Assembly: GCA_946407765.1 (NCBI GenBank)
Contig: CAMJPD010000007.1
Span: forward strand, 1 to 38,485
Direction: 5' to 3'
Origin: an uncultured Lachnospiraceae bacterium
GTDB taxonomy: Bacteria > Bacillota > Clostridia > Lachnospirales > Lachnospiraceae
Length of the DNA stretch: 38,485 nucleotides
Shown: one piece after another, positions 7,638-16,040 of the stretch
How the letters are laid out: every line of letters starts with the position of its first letter
How positions within the stretch are numbered: the first letter of the stretch is position 1
Translations under genes and position numbers: made by a program
Notes under the pieces: generated by a model
What the model was told of the DNA's origin: nothing
Seen by the model: only the letters and a program-made list of their open reading frames with translations
Database searches by the model: none

Positions 7638-8108
7638 CTATTTATAATTCTTTTCTATTAGAGGTTTAATAAGATATCCCAGCAAATATACACTGATAGC
7701 CTCGCCAAGCAGTATAATAAAAAATTCAGTATATACCACTACTTCGTGCATTCCATATCCATATTTTAGAACAAAGGGGATTATAACTGCATTGGATATA
7801 AGGGTTGGAGAAGTTGCAACAAAAAAGTTTTTCTTTCTAAGCTTATATGTAAAAATAAGTCCTATCAAAGTTGCGAGCGTTCCAAATATCACATCTATGA
7901 TATTGCCATTATAGAAATTAGCTATCATGCAGCCTAGACTTATAGATATAATTGACAATTTATCAAATAAAGGCAGTATACATAAGCTTTCGGAAATTCT
8001 TACTTGTACAGGACCATAACTAAATGGTTGCAAAAGTATGGTTAGCAGTATATATAAGCTCATATAGATAGCATTAAGAGCAAGACATTTTTTAGAGATA
8101 TTGAACAT
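7638..8108 (-). CDS. queT: QueT-family membrane transporter (queuosine precursor uptake)
   Basis: About 156 residues with five or so membrane segments. The segment SYGPVQVRISESLCILPLF followed by GCMIANFYNGNIIDVIFGTLATLIGLI is the signature of the QueT family, S-components of ECF transporters thought to import queuosine precursors. I place the start at the ATG 8106-8108, just after the nfnB stop; a TTG at 8121-8123 inside nfnB gives five more residues but no better ribosome binding site. In many Firmicutes queT follows a preQ1 riboswitch; here it is translationally linked to nfnB instead and no leader is present. Confidence 0.85.
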   Translation of the reverse strand: MFNISKKCLALNAIYMSLYILLTILLQPFSYGPVQVRISESLCILPLFDKLSIISISLGCMIANFYNGNIIDVIFGTLATLIGLIFTYKLRKKNFFVATSPTLISNAVIIPFVLKYGYGMHEVVVYTEFFIILLGEAISVYLLGYLIKPLIEKNYK

Positions 8109-8109
8109 C

Positions 8110-9519
8110 TTACTTCTTTTCAATAAAGTTCATTATCGCACTTGCTGCCTGCTTTCCAGCGCCCATTGCAGATATAACTGTTGCTGCACCTGTAACTGCA
8201 TCACCGCCTGCAAAAACTCCCTTTCTTGTTGTCATTGTATTTTCATCTACTATAAGACATCCATGGTCATTAACATTGAGTCCTGGCGTTGTACTCTTTA
8301 TAAGTGGATTTGGAGAAGTTCCTGTTGCAACTATTACTACATCAACTGGAATCTCAAACTCACTACCTGGAACAGGTATAGGTTTTCTTCTACCACTGGC
8401 ATCTGGTTCTCCAAGTTCCATCTTGACACATTTTATAGCAATGACATCACCATTTCTTGGATCTCTCTTATCGTCCTTGTTTTCATATCCAATTATCTCT
8501 ACTGGATTGTTTAATAGTTTAAACTCTATTCCCTCTTCCTCAGCATGTTCAACTTCTTCTTTTCTTGCAGGAAGTTCTTCCATACTACGTCTATAAACTA
8601 TATAAACATGACTTGCTCCAAGTCTTTTTGCACATCTTGCAGCATCCATAGCAACATTACCACCACCAACAACACATACTTTATCTGCTTTGATAATTGG
8701 AGTTGTTGAATCATTGGCATAAGCTTTCATTAAGTTTGTTCTTGTCAAATATTCATTGGCAGAATAAACACCTTTTAAATCCTCGCCAGGAATATTTAAA
8801 AAGTTTGGAAGTCCTGCACCAGATCCAACAAATACTGCCTCATATCCTTGATTAAACAATTCATCTATAGTAAGTGTTCTGCCTATGACTACATTTGTTT
8901 GTACATCAACACCCATGGCAATTAAATTATCAATTTCTTTTTGCACTATAGTTTTTGGAAGTCTAAATTCTGGTATTCCATAAACAAGAACTCCACCTGC
9001 TTTATGAAGCGCTTCAAAAATTGTAACTTCATATCCATTTCTTGCAAGGTCACCTGCACATGTAAGTCCTGCAGGACCAGAACCTATAATTGCTACTTTG
9101 TGGCCATTAGATACAGGTTTTTTAGGAGCTTCTTTACAATTCTCATTGTGATAATCTGCTGCAAAACGCTCTAGTCTTCCTATTCCTACAGGTTCCATCT
9201 TTATACCCATAGTACATTTACTTTCACATTGTTTTTCTTGTGGACACACTCTACCACAAACAGCAGGAAGTGCAGATGTTTTAGATATTTCCTGGTATGC
9301 CTCTTCAAACTTTTTTTCTTTCATTAAAGAAATAAATTCTGGAATATGAATATTTACTGGACATGCTTCTACGCAAGGTCTATTCTTACAATTAAGACAC
9401 CTCTCAGCTTCTTCTACAGCAATTTCTGCTGTATATCCAAGAGCAACTTCCTTAAAATTACCAGCTCTTACTTTAGGATCTTGAGTTGGCATCTCATGTT
9501 TTTTAGGATTAAGTGCCAT
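8110..9519 (-). CDS. nfnB: NfnB-type FAD/4Fe-4S subunit of ferredoxin-dependent NADP+ transhydrogenase (GltD-like)
   Basis: 469 residues. N-terminal region carries two [4Fe-4S] clusters: C41/C44/C49/C53 and C88/C92/C98/C102. Then an FAD Rossmann motif GSGPAG (146-151), the EALHKAGGVLVYGIPEFRLPK segment, and a second nucleotide-binding GGGNVAMDAARCA. The same fold is the glutamate synthase small subunit GltD, and automated annotation usually calls it gltA/gltD. Here the adjacent NfnA-like gene, overlapping by TAATG, and lack of a glutamate synthase large subunit favour the electron-bifurcating NADH-dependent ferredoxin:NADP+ oxidoreductase, or the related sulfide dehydrogenase SudA. Strong RBS GGAGG inside nfnA. 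Confidence 0.85.
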   Translation of the reverse strand: MALNPKKHEMPTQDPKVRAGNFKEVALGYTAEIAVEEAERCLNCKNRPCVEACPVNIHIPEFISLMKEKKFEEAYQEISKTSALPAVCGRVCPQEKQCESKCTMGIKMEPVGIGRLERFAADYHNENCKEAPKKPVSNGHKVAIIGSGPAGLTCAGDLARNGYEVTIFEALHKAGGVLVYGIPEFRLPKTIVQKEIDNLIAMGVDVQTNVVIGRTLTIDELFNQGYEAVFVGSGAGLPNFLNIPGEDLKGVYSANEYLTRTNLMKAYANDSTTPIIKADKVCVVGGGNVAMDAARCAKRLGASHVYIVYRRSMEELPARKEEVEHAEEEGIEFKLLNNPVEIIGYENKDDKRDPRNGDVIAIKCVKMELGEPDASGRRKPIPVPGSEFEIPVDVVIVATGTSPNPLIKSTTPGLNVNDHGCLIVDENTMTTRKGVFAGGDAVTGAATVISAMGAGKQAASAIMNFIEKK

Positions 9520-10376
9520 TACACAACCTCCTTCTTAAACAAATTACATGCTTCATCATATGCATGCTTCTCATATTCTTTATATGTAACAGCTCTTTCC
9601 ATGCTGCTATCAAAATCAATTTCATAGCCATTAAAGTCAGGACCATCAACACAGGCAAATTTTGTAACGGCCTTGCCATCTTTAATAAGTTTAACTCTAC
9701 AGCCACCACACATTCCTGTGCCGTCTATCATTATAGGATTCATAGATACAGTAATAGGTGCATTAAATTCCTTAGCTGTAAGAACGACAAATTTCATCAT
9801 GATGAGTGGTCCTATAGCAATTATCATGTCAAACTTTTCTCCACTTGATAAAAGTTCCTTAAGTGGTTCAGTAACTAACCCTTTCCTTCCATAACTTCCA
9901 TCATCTGTCATCATAATCATATTATCACTTGCTGCTTTAAATTCATCTTCTAATATTATTAAGTCTTTATTTCTAAATCCTACTATAGATGTAACATTGG
10001 ATCCTTGCTCATGAAAAGCCTGAGCAAGTGGCAAGGCAATAGCACAACCTACGCCGCCACCTACTATACACACTTTTTTAAGGCCTTCTGTTTCTGTAGG
10101 GTTACCAAGTGGACCAACAAAATCTGCTATAAATTCTCCTTCCATAACATGGTTTAGTTTTTCAGTTGTAGCACCAACTATTTGGAATATGATTTTTACT
10201 GTTCCTTCTTCCTTATTAGTTCCGGCAACAGTAAGTGGTATTCTCTCACCATCCTCATCAACTCTTAAGATAATAAATTGACCAGGTTTTGCTTTATTGG
10301 CAACGAGTGGAGCATACACATCAATTTGAGTTACAGAATCTTTCAAAGATTTTCTATGAAGAACTTTATACATCAC
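9519..10376 (-). CDS. nfnA: NfnA-type FAD/2Fe-2S subunit (ferredoxin-NADP reductase alpha, SudB-like)
   Basis: 285 residues of the ferredoxin-NADP reductase fold: FAD-binding RIPLTVA (45-51), NAD-binding GGGVGCA (106-112), and a C-terminal [2Fe-2S] site with D218, C223, C226 and C242 (DGTGMCGGC...FACVDGP). One Asp plus three Cys is the ligand set described for NfnA. The PyrK-type electron-transfer subunit is an alternative but no pyrD is adjacent. With NfnB it should couple NADH, NADPH and ferredoxin pools, complementing the Rnf complex encoded 12 kb upstream. It has its own promoter and GGAGG ribosome binding site. Confidence 0.88.
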   Translation of the reverse strand: MMYKVLHRKSLKDSVTQIDVYAPLVANKAKPGQFIILRVDEDGERIPLTVAGTNKEEGTVKIIFQIVGATTEKLNHVMEGEFIADFVGPLGNPTETEGLKKVCIVGGGVGCAIALPLAQAFHEQGSNVTSIVGFRNKDLIILEDEFKAASDNMIMMTDDGSYGRKGLVTEPLKELLSSGEKFDMIIAIGPLIMMKFVVLTAKEFNAPITVSMNPIMIDGTGMCGGCRVKLIKDGKAVTKFACVDGPDFNGYEIDFDSSMERAVTYKEYEKHAYDEACNLFKKEVV

Positions 10377-10407
10377 AAACCTCCATTTAAAATCACATAT
10401 TTACTTA

Positions 10408-10436
10408 ATTATAACCAAAATAAGCCCTAAAATCAA
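10408..10436 (-). promoter_or_regulatory. Promoter of nfnA-nfnB-queT
   Basis: Minus-strand TTGATT (plus 10431-10436), 17-nt spacer, perfect TATAAT (plus 10408-10413), about 32 nt before the nfnA ATG. No Rex-type palindrome is evident. The remainder of the 99-nt gap is AT-rich and holds no convincing terminator for the upstream gene. Confidence 0.75.
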
Positions 10437-10475
10437 TAAACTATTATTTATATATACTATATATTAAAAGAATTA

Positions 10476-12023
10476 TTACTTTGAAAAATAATATAGATTA
10501 TCTCGTCCATCGTCATAATATTTTGTAACCTTATATTCAGGTGAGTCTTCTATAAATTTATGTATAGTTTCATTTGCTTCCTTGCTCCAATCTACAGCAT
10601 ATACCCAGAAGCTATCTAACTCCAAGTCGATTTCATCATATATCTTTGTTTGTGAAATATAATCCTTAAGATAATCTCTAAAGCCACACCACCTACTTGT
10701 ACCAAGAAGAACCGTTGGCATTTCATAACCTTTTTCTTCTATATAAATATTCATCATTTCAAAGTCAGCTGTCTTATACCAGTTTTTTAAAATTCTCTTA
10801 TATGAAAAAATAGATTCAATTATTAATACTATTGATAATATGCATCCTATAACTTTAAAACTTTTCTTCTTGCTAAACAGCAGCTTATCTAAGCTCATGA
10901 TAATAAGGAGAACAATTATAGGTATAAAAAATACTGCATATCTAGAAAAAAATCCTCCGGATTGATTTGCATGAACCATTGCATATATATGTTTCTTAAC
11001 CAATATATAATATATTGTGTACGATATTCCCATGGTTAATATGAGGTTTTTCTTAACATTACTTGTTTTTTCTGTATAGAATATATAAACCATCACTAAG
11101 ATAAGTACGAGTCCTACAAGAATAGATATGGTTTCGTTAAGACTAACTCCATGTATAAAAAATATCATTTTGCCTATGTTAGGGAAAAAATCCGTAAGAA
11201 ATGACTTATCTATAGGTACAGTATATTCTGTGAGCTTATTATTTCTAAACTGCACACGAACATATGTTACAAGAAGCGGAATGGCAAGGAATACAAAATA
11301 GAAAATATATGTTTTTATGACAGTTTTTATTTCTTCAACCTTCTTGCCCACTAAAATTTGTATAAAGAATATAACTATCATAGGAACACATACAAATACT
11401 GCCCCATACTGTGAATATATTGCTGCAGTTGCGGTGGATAAGAAAAATAGTAATGTTTTATAGTCTAGTGGCTTACCATTATCTATGTCTAATTGTAATC
11501 TTAAAAAATAATATATAGCCATGAACTCAAAAAGAAGCATGAGACAGTATTCGGAACATTCCTGAACAGTATATATCCATTGATAAAACGTAGATAAAAG
11601 AACAAGGCCTACAAGTGACATCCACTTATTACTTAGTAGTTTTATTGTTTTATATAGATAAACTCCTGAAATTAGTGATATAAAAACATTAAACAATCTA
11701 AACCATAATAAACTATTAGATATCATGAGATAAAAATGCATTAGAACATTATATAGTGGAGGCTGAAATGTAACTAAGCACCTTGCAAATAATGGAAACA
11801 TTTTAAATATTGTGTGATGTAAGGTTTTAAAATCAATAGAACCTGATGCATTTAGTAACGAAACACTTCCATCAAACAATGCAGCCCTAGATACACTAAA
11901 TTCAGTCCATTCATCTCCCCATAGCGGTGAGTGCATTAGATTATTAACCATAGAGAAAATAAAAAATAGTGATACTATGATAGTGCAGATAATAAATTTT
12001 TTATCTATCTTATTATTGACCAT
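10476..12023 (-). CDS. GT-C (GT39/ArnT-like) integral membrane glycosyltransferase
   Basis: 515 residues with a first membrane span followed by SPLWGDEWTEF (D37, E38), the acidic pair expected in the first outer loop of GT-C enzymes, then VTFQPPLYNVLMHFYL, the usual PPLY motif. About eleven more membrane segments fill residues 80-420 and a soluble C-terminal domain of about 100 residues follows. Such enzymes use a polyprenyl-phosphate sugar to glycosylate a cell-surface acceptor. The gene overlaps by 11 nt with a DPM1-like GT2 gene that would make the lipid-linked donor, so the two are almost certainly partners. Acceptor and sugar are unknown. Confidence 0.75.
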   Translation of the reverse strand: MVNNKIDKKFIICTIIVSLFFIFSMVNNLMHSPLWGDEWTEFSVSRAALFDGSVSLLNASGSIDFKTLHHTIFKMFPLFARCLVTFQPPLYNVLMHFYLMISNSLLWFRLFNVFISLISGVYLYKTIKLLSNKWMSLVGLVLLSTFYQWIYTVQECSEYCLMLLFEFMAIYYFLRLQLDIDNGKPLDYKTLLFFLSTATAAIYSQYGAVFVCVPMIVIFFIQILVGKKVEEIKTVIKTYIFYFVFLAIPLLVTYVRVQFRNNKLTEYTVPIDKSFLTDFFPNIGKMIFFIHGVSLNETISILVGLVLILVMVYIFYTEKTSNVKKNLILTMGISYTIYYILVKKHIYAMVHANQSGGFFSRYAVFFIPIIVLLIIMSLDKLLFSKKKSFKVIGCILSIVLIIESIFSYKRILKNWYKTADFEMMNIYIEEKGYEMPTVLLGTSRWCGFRDYLKDYISQTKIYDEIDLELDSFWVYAVDWSKEANETIHKFIEDSPEYKVTKYYDDGRDNLYYFSK

Positions 12024-12735
12024 TTTGTTTCATCATTGATTTTTTAAAATCGACAAAGTCGCTTATAGCATTTATCCCAATTTTAATAATCTTTTTGATA
12101 TTAATTGAATTAGTTCCTGCCTGTCTTGACTTAAATGTTATTTCTCTGAATGTCATATTTTCTTTATAGTATGCAAAAAATGCAGTTAACATAATATTAG
12201 GTATATTGTAATCATCCTTAAATCTACCTACATACTTATCAAGTACGCTTGCCTTCATAAGTCTAAATGGAACATTGGCATCTCGAACCTTCACTCCAAA
12301 TATAATACGAAGTAAAAGGCAGACAATATTTTCTATAAACTTTCTTATAAGCCCATCACCTCTAACCACTCTATTACCTAATACGACATCATAATTTTTT
12401 CTTAGGTCCCAAAATGGATAAAATTCAGAAGGAATAGTTTGTCCATCTGAATCAGTTTGGAATACATAATCAGCTCCCTCTTTAATAGCATATTTATACA
12501 ATGATATGAGCTTAGGGCCATGTTCCTTTCTTGTATTAGATAAAATTTCAATTCTTCCAATTTCTTTATTTAGATCTTCTAATTTTTTATGTGTATTATC
12601 TGTGCTTCCACTATCTGCAACTATAAGTTTTGAATCAGCGTGAGCACAATTTAAAACTTTGTGCCAGTCTCTAACAACTGCTTCTATATTATCTTCTTCA
12701 TTATATGCTGGTATGACTATATATAATTTGTCCAT
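12013..12735 (-). CDS. GT2 glycosyltransferase, DPM1-like polyprenyl-phosphate sugar synthase
   Basis: 240 residues: N-terminal YIVIPAYNEEDNIEAVV, VADSGSTDNT, then the metal-binding FQTDSDGQTIPSEF and the VLGNRVVRGDGLIRKF segment, with an IIFGVKVRDANVPFRLMK motif. That combination is characteristic of dolichol/undecaprenyl-phosphate mannosyl- or glucosyltransferases. The C-terminus is amphipathic rather than carrying two membrane helices, consistent with the short DPM1 type. Overlap with the GT-C gene downstream suggests a two-protein surface glycosylation module. Own promoter upstream; a good terminator separates it from efp. Confidence 0.85.
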   Translation of the reverse strand: MDKLYIVIPAYNEEDNIEAVVRDWHKVLNCAHADSKLIVADSGSTDNTHKKLEDLNKEIGRIEILSNTRKEHGPKLISLYKYAIKEGADYVFQTDSDGQTIPSEFYPFWDLRKNYDVVLGNRVVRGDGLIRKFIENIVCLLLRIIFGVKVRDANVPFRLMKASVLDKYVGRFKDDYNIPNIMLTAFFAYYKENMTFREITFKSRQAGTNSINIKKIIKIGINAISDFVDFKKSMMKQNGQ

Positions 12736-12760
12736 ATTCTTCCACTATTTCGCTTTCTTG

Positions 12761-12789
12761 ATTATATCAAAAGAACCTGTATCAAGCAA
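12761..12789 (-). promoter_or_regulatory. Promoter of the GT2/GT-C pair
   Basis: Minus-strand TTGCTT (plus 12784-12789), 17-nt spacer, perfect TATAAT (plus 12761-12766), about 25 nt before the ATG. Confidence 0.7.
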
Positions 12790-12806
12790 TAAATCATTGC
12801 CACTAA

Positions 12807-12834
12807 TTTAAAAATCCTGCCGTATGGCAGGATT
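12807..12834 (-). terminator. Rho-independent terminator of efp
   Basis: A perfect 9-bp stem AATCCTGCC/GGCAGGATT (plus 12813-12821 and 12826-12834) with loop GTAT, followed in the minus-strand direction by a T-rich tail. It begins 6 nt after the efp stop codon. Confidence 0.9.
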
Positions 12835-12839
12835 CAGTT

Positions 12840-13397
12840 TTATGCTCTTGATTCGTATTTTCCTGTTTCTGTTGAAACAATTACTTCATCACCTTCATTT
12901 ACGAAAAGTGGAACTTGAATTACTGCTCCAGTTTCAAGTGTAGCTGGCTTTGTAGCACCTGTTTGTGTGTCTCCCTTTACACCTGGTTCTGAATGAGTAA
13001 TCTTAAGAGTAACTTTTTGTGGTGGCTCAACTGAGAATACTGAACCGTTGTAGAAACATACTTTGCAAGTCTCATTCTCCTTTACAAACTTCATGCTGTC
13101 GCCAACTTGTTCTTCTGTTAAAGCAATTTGTTCATAAGTTTTATTGTTCATGAAAGAGTACATGTTTCCATCTTTGTAAAGAAATTGCATATCCTCTCTT
13201 TCAATCATTGCTTGGTTGAACTTTTCTGTTGGTCTAAAAGTTCTCTCTAATACACCACCATTGATGATGTCACGGAGTTTTGTACGTACAAATGCTGCAC
13301 CCTTACCTGGCTTAACATGTTGGAATTCCATTATTTGACATACTTGTCCATCTATTTCAAGTGTAAGTCCATTTTTAAATTCGCCTGCTGAAATCAT
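12840..13397 (-). CDS. efp: Translation elongation factor P
   Basis: 185 residues; [40 protein letters not shown], with K32 at the tip of the PGKG loop, the position modified in many bacteria. Three beta-barrel domains end in [20 protein letters not shown] sequence typical of the family. EF-P relieves stalling at polyproline. Ribosome binding site AGAGG. Flanked by its own promoter and terminator, so it forms a single-gene transcription unit between the znu-cdd operon and the glycosyltransferase pair. The loop residues flanking K32 do not show which modification pathway applies, and no modification enzyme lies nearby. Confidence 0.98.
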   Translation of the reverse strand: MISAGEFKNGLTLEIDGQVCQIMEFQHVKPGKGAAFVRTKLRDIINGGVLERTFRPTEKFNQAMIEREDMQFLYKDGNMYSFMNNKTYEQIALTEEQVGDSMKFVKENETCKVCFYNGSVFSVEPPQKVTLKITHSEPGVKGDTQTGATKPATLETGAVIQVPLFVNEGDEVIVSTETGKYESRA

Positions 13398-13430
13398 AAA
13401 AACCTCTCATTCTTAATTTATAACTTTTAT

Positions 13431-13459
13431 ATTATATTATGAATTTGCTCACATTGCAA
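13431..13459 (-). promoter_or_regulatory. Promoter of efp
   Basis: Minus-strand TTGCAA (plus 13454-13459), 17-nt spacer, perfect TATAAT (plus 13431-13436), about 33 nt upstream of the efp ATG. Confidence 0.75.
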
Positions 13460-13479
13460 GATTTAAAAGCCTGTATTTG

Positions 13480-13893
13480 TTATTTTTTTAAATCATTTTT
13501 ATTAAATGAATGCGGAAGTAGTTGATCAAGGGAGAAAATTTTAGGGATTCCGTTATCAAATAGAATGATTTCGAAATTCTTATCACAAAACTCTACCATA
13601 GTCTGTCTGCAGATGCCACATGGGGTACAATAGTCCTTTGGCTCTTCTATGTCTTCATTACCACCAACAATTGCAATTTTTAGAAATTCCTTATCACCCT
13701 CTGATATGGCTTTAGATATAGCGACCTTTTCAGCACACAGACCTGCTGGAAAAGATGCATTTTCAATATTGCACCCTGTATATACTCTATTGCTTTTTGT
13801 AAGGAGTGCTGCGCCAACTTTAAAATGTGAGTATGGGGCATAAGCATACTTTCTTGCTGCAAATGCAGTTTTTATTAATTCTTCATTCGTCAT
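13480..13893 (-). CDS. cdd: Cytidine deaminase
   Basis: 137 residues of the small tetrameric class. Zinc site C53-A-E55 (GLCAEKVAIS) and C92-G-I-C95 (TPCGICRQ); substrate-binding CNIENASFPAG. Converts (deoxy)cytidine to (deoxy)uridine in pyrimidine salvage. The alternative CAE (rather than HAE) zinc motif is normal for this class. Located 5 nt after the accessory lipoprotein gene, so it appears to be the last gene of the znu operon, an unusual partnership; cytidine deaminase is itself a zinc enzyme, but co-transcription may be incidental. Confidence 0.97.
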   Translation of the reverse strand: MTNEELIKTAFAARKYAYAPYSHFKVGAALLTKSNRVYTGCNIENASFPAGLCAEKVAISKAISEGDKEFLKIAIVGGNEDIEEPKDYCTPCGICRQTMVEFCDKNFEIILFDNGIPKIFSLDQLLPHSFNKNDLKK

Positions 13894-13898
13894 AATTT

Positions 13899-14519
13899 TT
13901 AAAATACCACTTCAGATGAGGCAAGAGTAGCGTACATGTTACCATCTTCTTCATAAACTGTGAAGCGTCCTGTTACTGTTATAGGATCTTGTATGTCTGG
14001 GTAATCTTCTGGATATGTATGATCACCAGCCCATTCAAACTCTAGTCCTGTTCCGCTTTCAAATGAACAACATGCATCAGATAGGACGCATTGATAATAT
14101 CTTTTGTTATTTCCTTCATATACAAATGAATTAAATCGACCGTTGATTTTTATTACTTTACCTTCATACTCATAATATTTTGCTCCAATATTCTTTACTT
14201 CGGCAAGTAACATTTGTGGAGATAGAACTGTTAAATCTATATCTACTTTAGGAGCGGCATTTGTCTGAGCAACATTACTTTGTGGATTCTTATTAGCAGT
14301 AGAAGCTTGATTGCTTTTTGCTTTTGCTGCAAGTGCTGCAGCCTTGCTTTCAGCTTCGGCTCTTTTTCTTGCGAGTTCTTCTACATTAACTGTCGCAGCA
14401 CCATTACCGACTGATCTATTCTGAACATTATTTGTACTGCCAGAACTGCAACCTACTGTAAGAAGAACAACTGTTATTAATAAAACAAAACTAAAAATTC
14501 TATTCATTCTTTTATTCAT
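13899..14519 (-). CDS. Lipoprotein with OB-like C-terminal domain, metal-transport accessory
   Basis: 206 residues. Signal peptide with lipobox LTVGC (C24), then a 70-residue Ala/Lys/Asn-rich linker (RKRAEAESKAAALAAKAK) and a C-terminal domain of about 110 residues beginning KNIGAKYYEYEGKVIKINGRF, containing CVLSDACCSFESGTGLEFEW and ending ITVTGRFTVYEEDGNMYATLASSEVVF. The beta-rich pattern with the closing ITVTGRF strand suggests an OB-fold. The conserved-looking Cys residues (three in CVLSDACC) might bind metal; this is inference. Its start overlaps the znuB stop by ATGA, tying it to the metal transporter. Function not established. Confidence 0.7.
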   Translation of the reverse strand: MNKRMNRIFSFVLLITVVLLTVGCSSGSTNNVQNRSVGNGAATVNVEELARKRAEAESKAAALAAKAKSNQASTANKNPQSNVAQTNAAPKVDIDLTVLSPQMLLAEVKNIGAKYYEYEGKVIKINGRFNSFVYEGNNKRYYQCVLSDACCSFESGTGLEFEWAGDHTYPEDYPDIQDPITVTGRFTVYEEDGNMYATLASSEVVF

Positions 14520-15355
14520 ACAAGTCTCCCTTTAACCAATCCTATTATATAGAATAAAACAAAAACTATTATATTTATTAAAACTATAGTCGACCCTACA
14601 GGAGTTCCTATTACTATACTAACAATAATTCCAAAAAATGAACATATAACAGAAAGAATCGCACTAACTATTGTAACTTGCAGAAAGTTCTTACAAACTC
14701 TCATCGCAGAAAGTGATGGAAAGATTATAAGAGCTGAAATTAGTAGCGAGCCAACTAAATTCATAGCTAGAACTATAATTACTGCAGTAAGTATTGCAAT
14801 AAGTAAATTGTAAACTTCTGTTTTTGTTCCTGTTGCAGTTGCAAAATTCTCATCAAATGTTAGAGCAAATATTTTGTTATAGAAAAATATAAATATAAAT
14901 ACAACAATTACCGAAAGTGCTATAGAAAGCCCAACTTCATATGGTTTTAGTGTAAGTATAGATGTTGAACCAAAAAGTGTTGTACACACATCTCCAGATA
15001 CATTAGAACTAGTTGAAAACATATTCATAAGCAGATATCCTATTCCAAGTGCACCGACCGACAGTATAGCAAGTGCTGCATCCCCGCTAATTCTCTTGTT
15101 TCCACCCTTTAGTAAAAATACTGCGCATATTATTGTAACAGGCAATATGAAAAGCATATTCTTGGACAATCCTATAACTGCAGATACAGCCATGGCACCA
15201 AATGCTACATGTGAAAGTCCATCACCTATGAATGAGAATCTCTTTAAAACAAGAGTTACTCCAAGTAGCGAAGAACACAAAGAAACTAGTACACCTACTA
15301 TAAGTGCATATTGCACGAAAGGATATTGTAAATATGAAACTAATTTATCAATCAC
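14516..15355 (-). CDS. znuB: Metal ABC transporter permease (ZnuB/AdcB, ABC-3 family)
   Basis: 279 residues with about eight membrane helices. Diagnostic stretches are the opening MIDKLVSYLQYPFVQYALIVGVLVSLCSSLLGV, LVLKRFSFIGDGLSHVAFGAMA (near residues 35-56) and ALSVIVVFIFIFFYNKIFALTFDENFATATG, all ABC-3 family hallmarks, followed by LLIALTAVIIVLAMNLVGSLLISALIIFPSLSA-like helices. Imports Zn2+ or Mn2+ with ZnuC and ZnuA. Ends overlapping the lipoprotein start and begins 1 nt after the znuC stop. Metal specificity (Zn versus Mn) cannot be told from the permease alone. Confidence 0.92.
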   Translation of the reverse strand: MIDKLVSYLQYPFVQYALIVGVLVSLCSSLLGVTLVLKRFSFIGDGLSHVAFGAMAVSAVIGLSKNMLFILPVTIICAVFLLKGGNKRISGDAALAILSVGALGIGYLLMNMFSTSSNVSGDVCTTLFGSTSILTLKPYEVGLSIALSVIVVFIFIFFYNKIFALTFDENFATATGTKTEVYNLLIAILTAVIIVLAMNLVGSLLISALIIFPSLSAMRVCKNFLQVTIVSAILSVICSFFGIIVSIVIGTPVGSTIVLINIIVFVLFYIIGLVKGRLV

Positions 15356-15356
15356 G

Positions 15357-16040
15357 TTACACAGTTTCCTTATAAATATCAGTTTTTAAAAACTCTTCTC
15401 TTGTGCCATAAAATATTTTCTTGCCTATATGGAGTATATGAGATGCATATTTTATTGCCGATACCAAATCATGTGAGATCATAATTATTGTTACGCCTTC
15501 TTTATTCAAGTTTTCAATAATTTCGTACATTTTTTCTGTCGATTGATAGTCAAGACCTGCAACTGGCTCATCAAGTAGCAGTACTTCCTTAGTTGCACAG
15601 AGAGCTCTTGCAAGAAGAACTCTCTGTTGTTGCCCACCTGATAATTCTCTAAAACATCTATTTTCTAAATTTTCTATTTGTAGTTTTTGTAAGTTTTCCT
15701 TGGCAATTTGTTTTTCTATAGTCGCATAGTAAGGCCTAAGACCCATCTTCCCTAAAAATCCAGATAGTACTATCTCTTTCACGGATGCTGGGAAATCTTT
15801 TTGTATAACTGCCTGCTGAGGTAAGTATCCTATGCCTTGCTTGATTGTATTATCATATATTATCTGCCCATGTTTATATGACTTTAATCCAAGGATAGTC
15901 TTCATTAAAGTGCTTTTTCCTGAACCATTTTCCCCGAGTATGCATAAATAATCGCCTTTATTTACAACAAAACTAAGACCTTCGGCGACTATTTTTTGTT
16001 CATATTCTAAACTTAGGTTTTTGCACTCAATTTGTATCAT
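15357..16040 (-). CDS. znuC: Metal ABC transporter ATP-binding protein (ZnuC/AdcC)
   Basis: 227 residues with Walker A GENGSGKST (about 36-44), Q-loop YLPQQAVIQKDFPASVKEIVLSG, signature LSGGQQQR, Walker B VLLLDEPVAGLD and switch His in MISHDLVSA. The FPASVKEIV sequence after the Q-loop is typical for zinc/manganese importers. Its ATG overlaps the znuA stop by four nt. Cytoplasmic ATPase driving ZnuB. No oddities. Confidence 0.95.
   Translation of the reverse strand: MIQIECKNLSLEYEQKIVAEGLSFVVNKGDYLCILGENGSGKSTLMKTILGLKSYKHGQIIYDNTIKQGIGYLPQQAVIQKDFPASVKEIVLSGFLGKMGLRPYYATIEKQIAKENLQKLQIENLENRCFRELSGGQQQRVLLARALCATKEVLLLDEPVAGLDYQSTEKMYEIIENLNKEGVTIIMISHDLVSAIKYASHILHIGKKIFYGTREEFLKTDIYKETV

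Noticed and set aside
8100..8130. preQ1 riboswitch before queT
   Set aside because: queT starts within 2 nt of the nfnB stop codon, leaving no room for a leader RNA.
9509..9709. Minus-strand 66-codon frame overlapping the end of nfnA
   Set aside because: It is a different frame of the nfnA/nfnB junction with no ribosome binding site and a random-looking, Met-rich product.
8110..10376. Glutamate synthase or dihydroorotate dehydrogenase electron-transfer subunits
   Set aside because: No glutamate synthase large subunit or pyrD gene is adjacent, and the two-subunit overlap with the 2Fe-2S and double 4Fe-4S motifs fits NfnAB (or SudAB) better. Automated names such as gltA would mislead.
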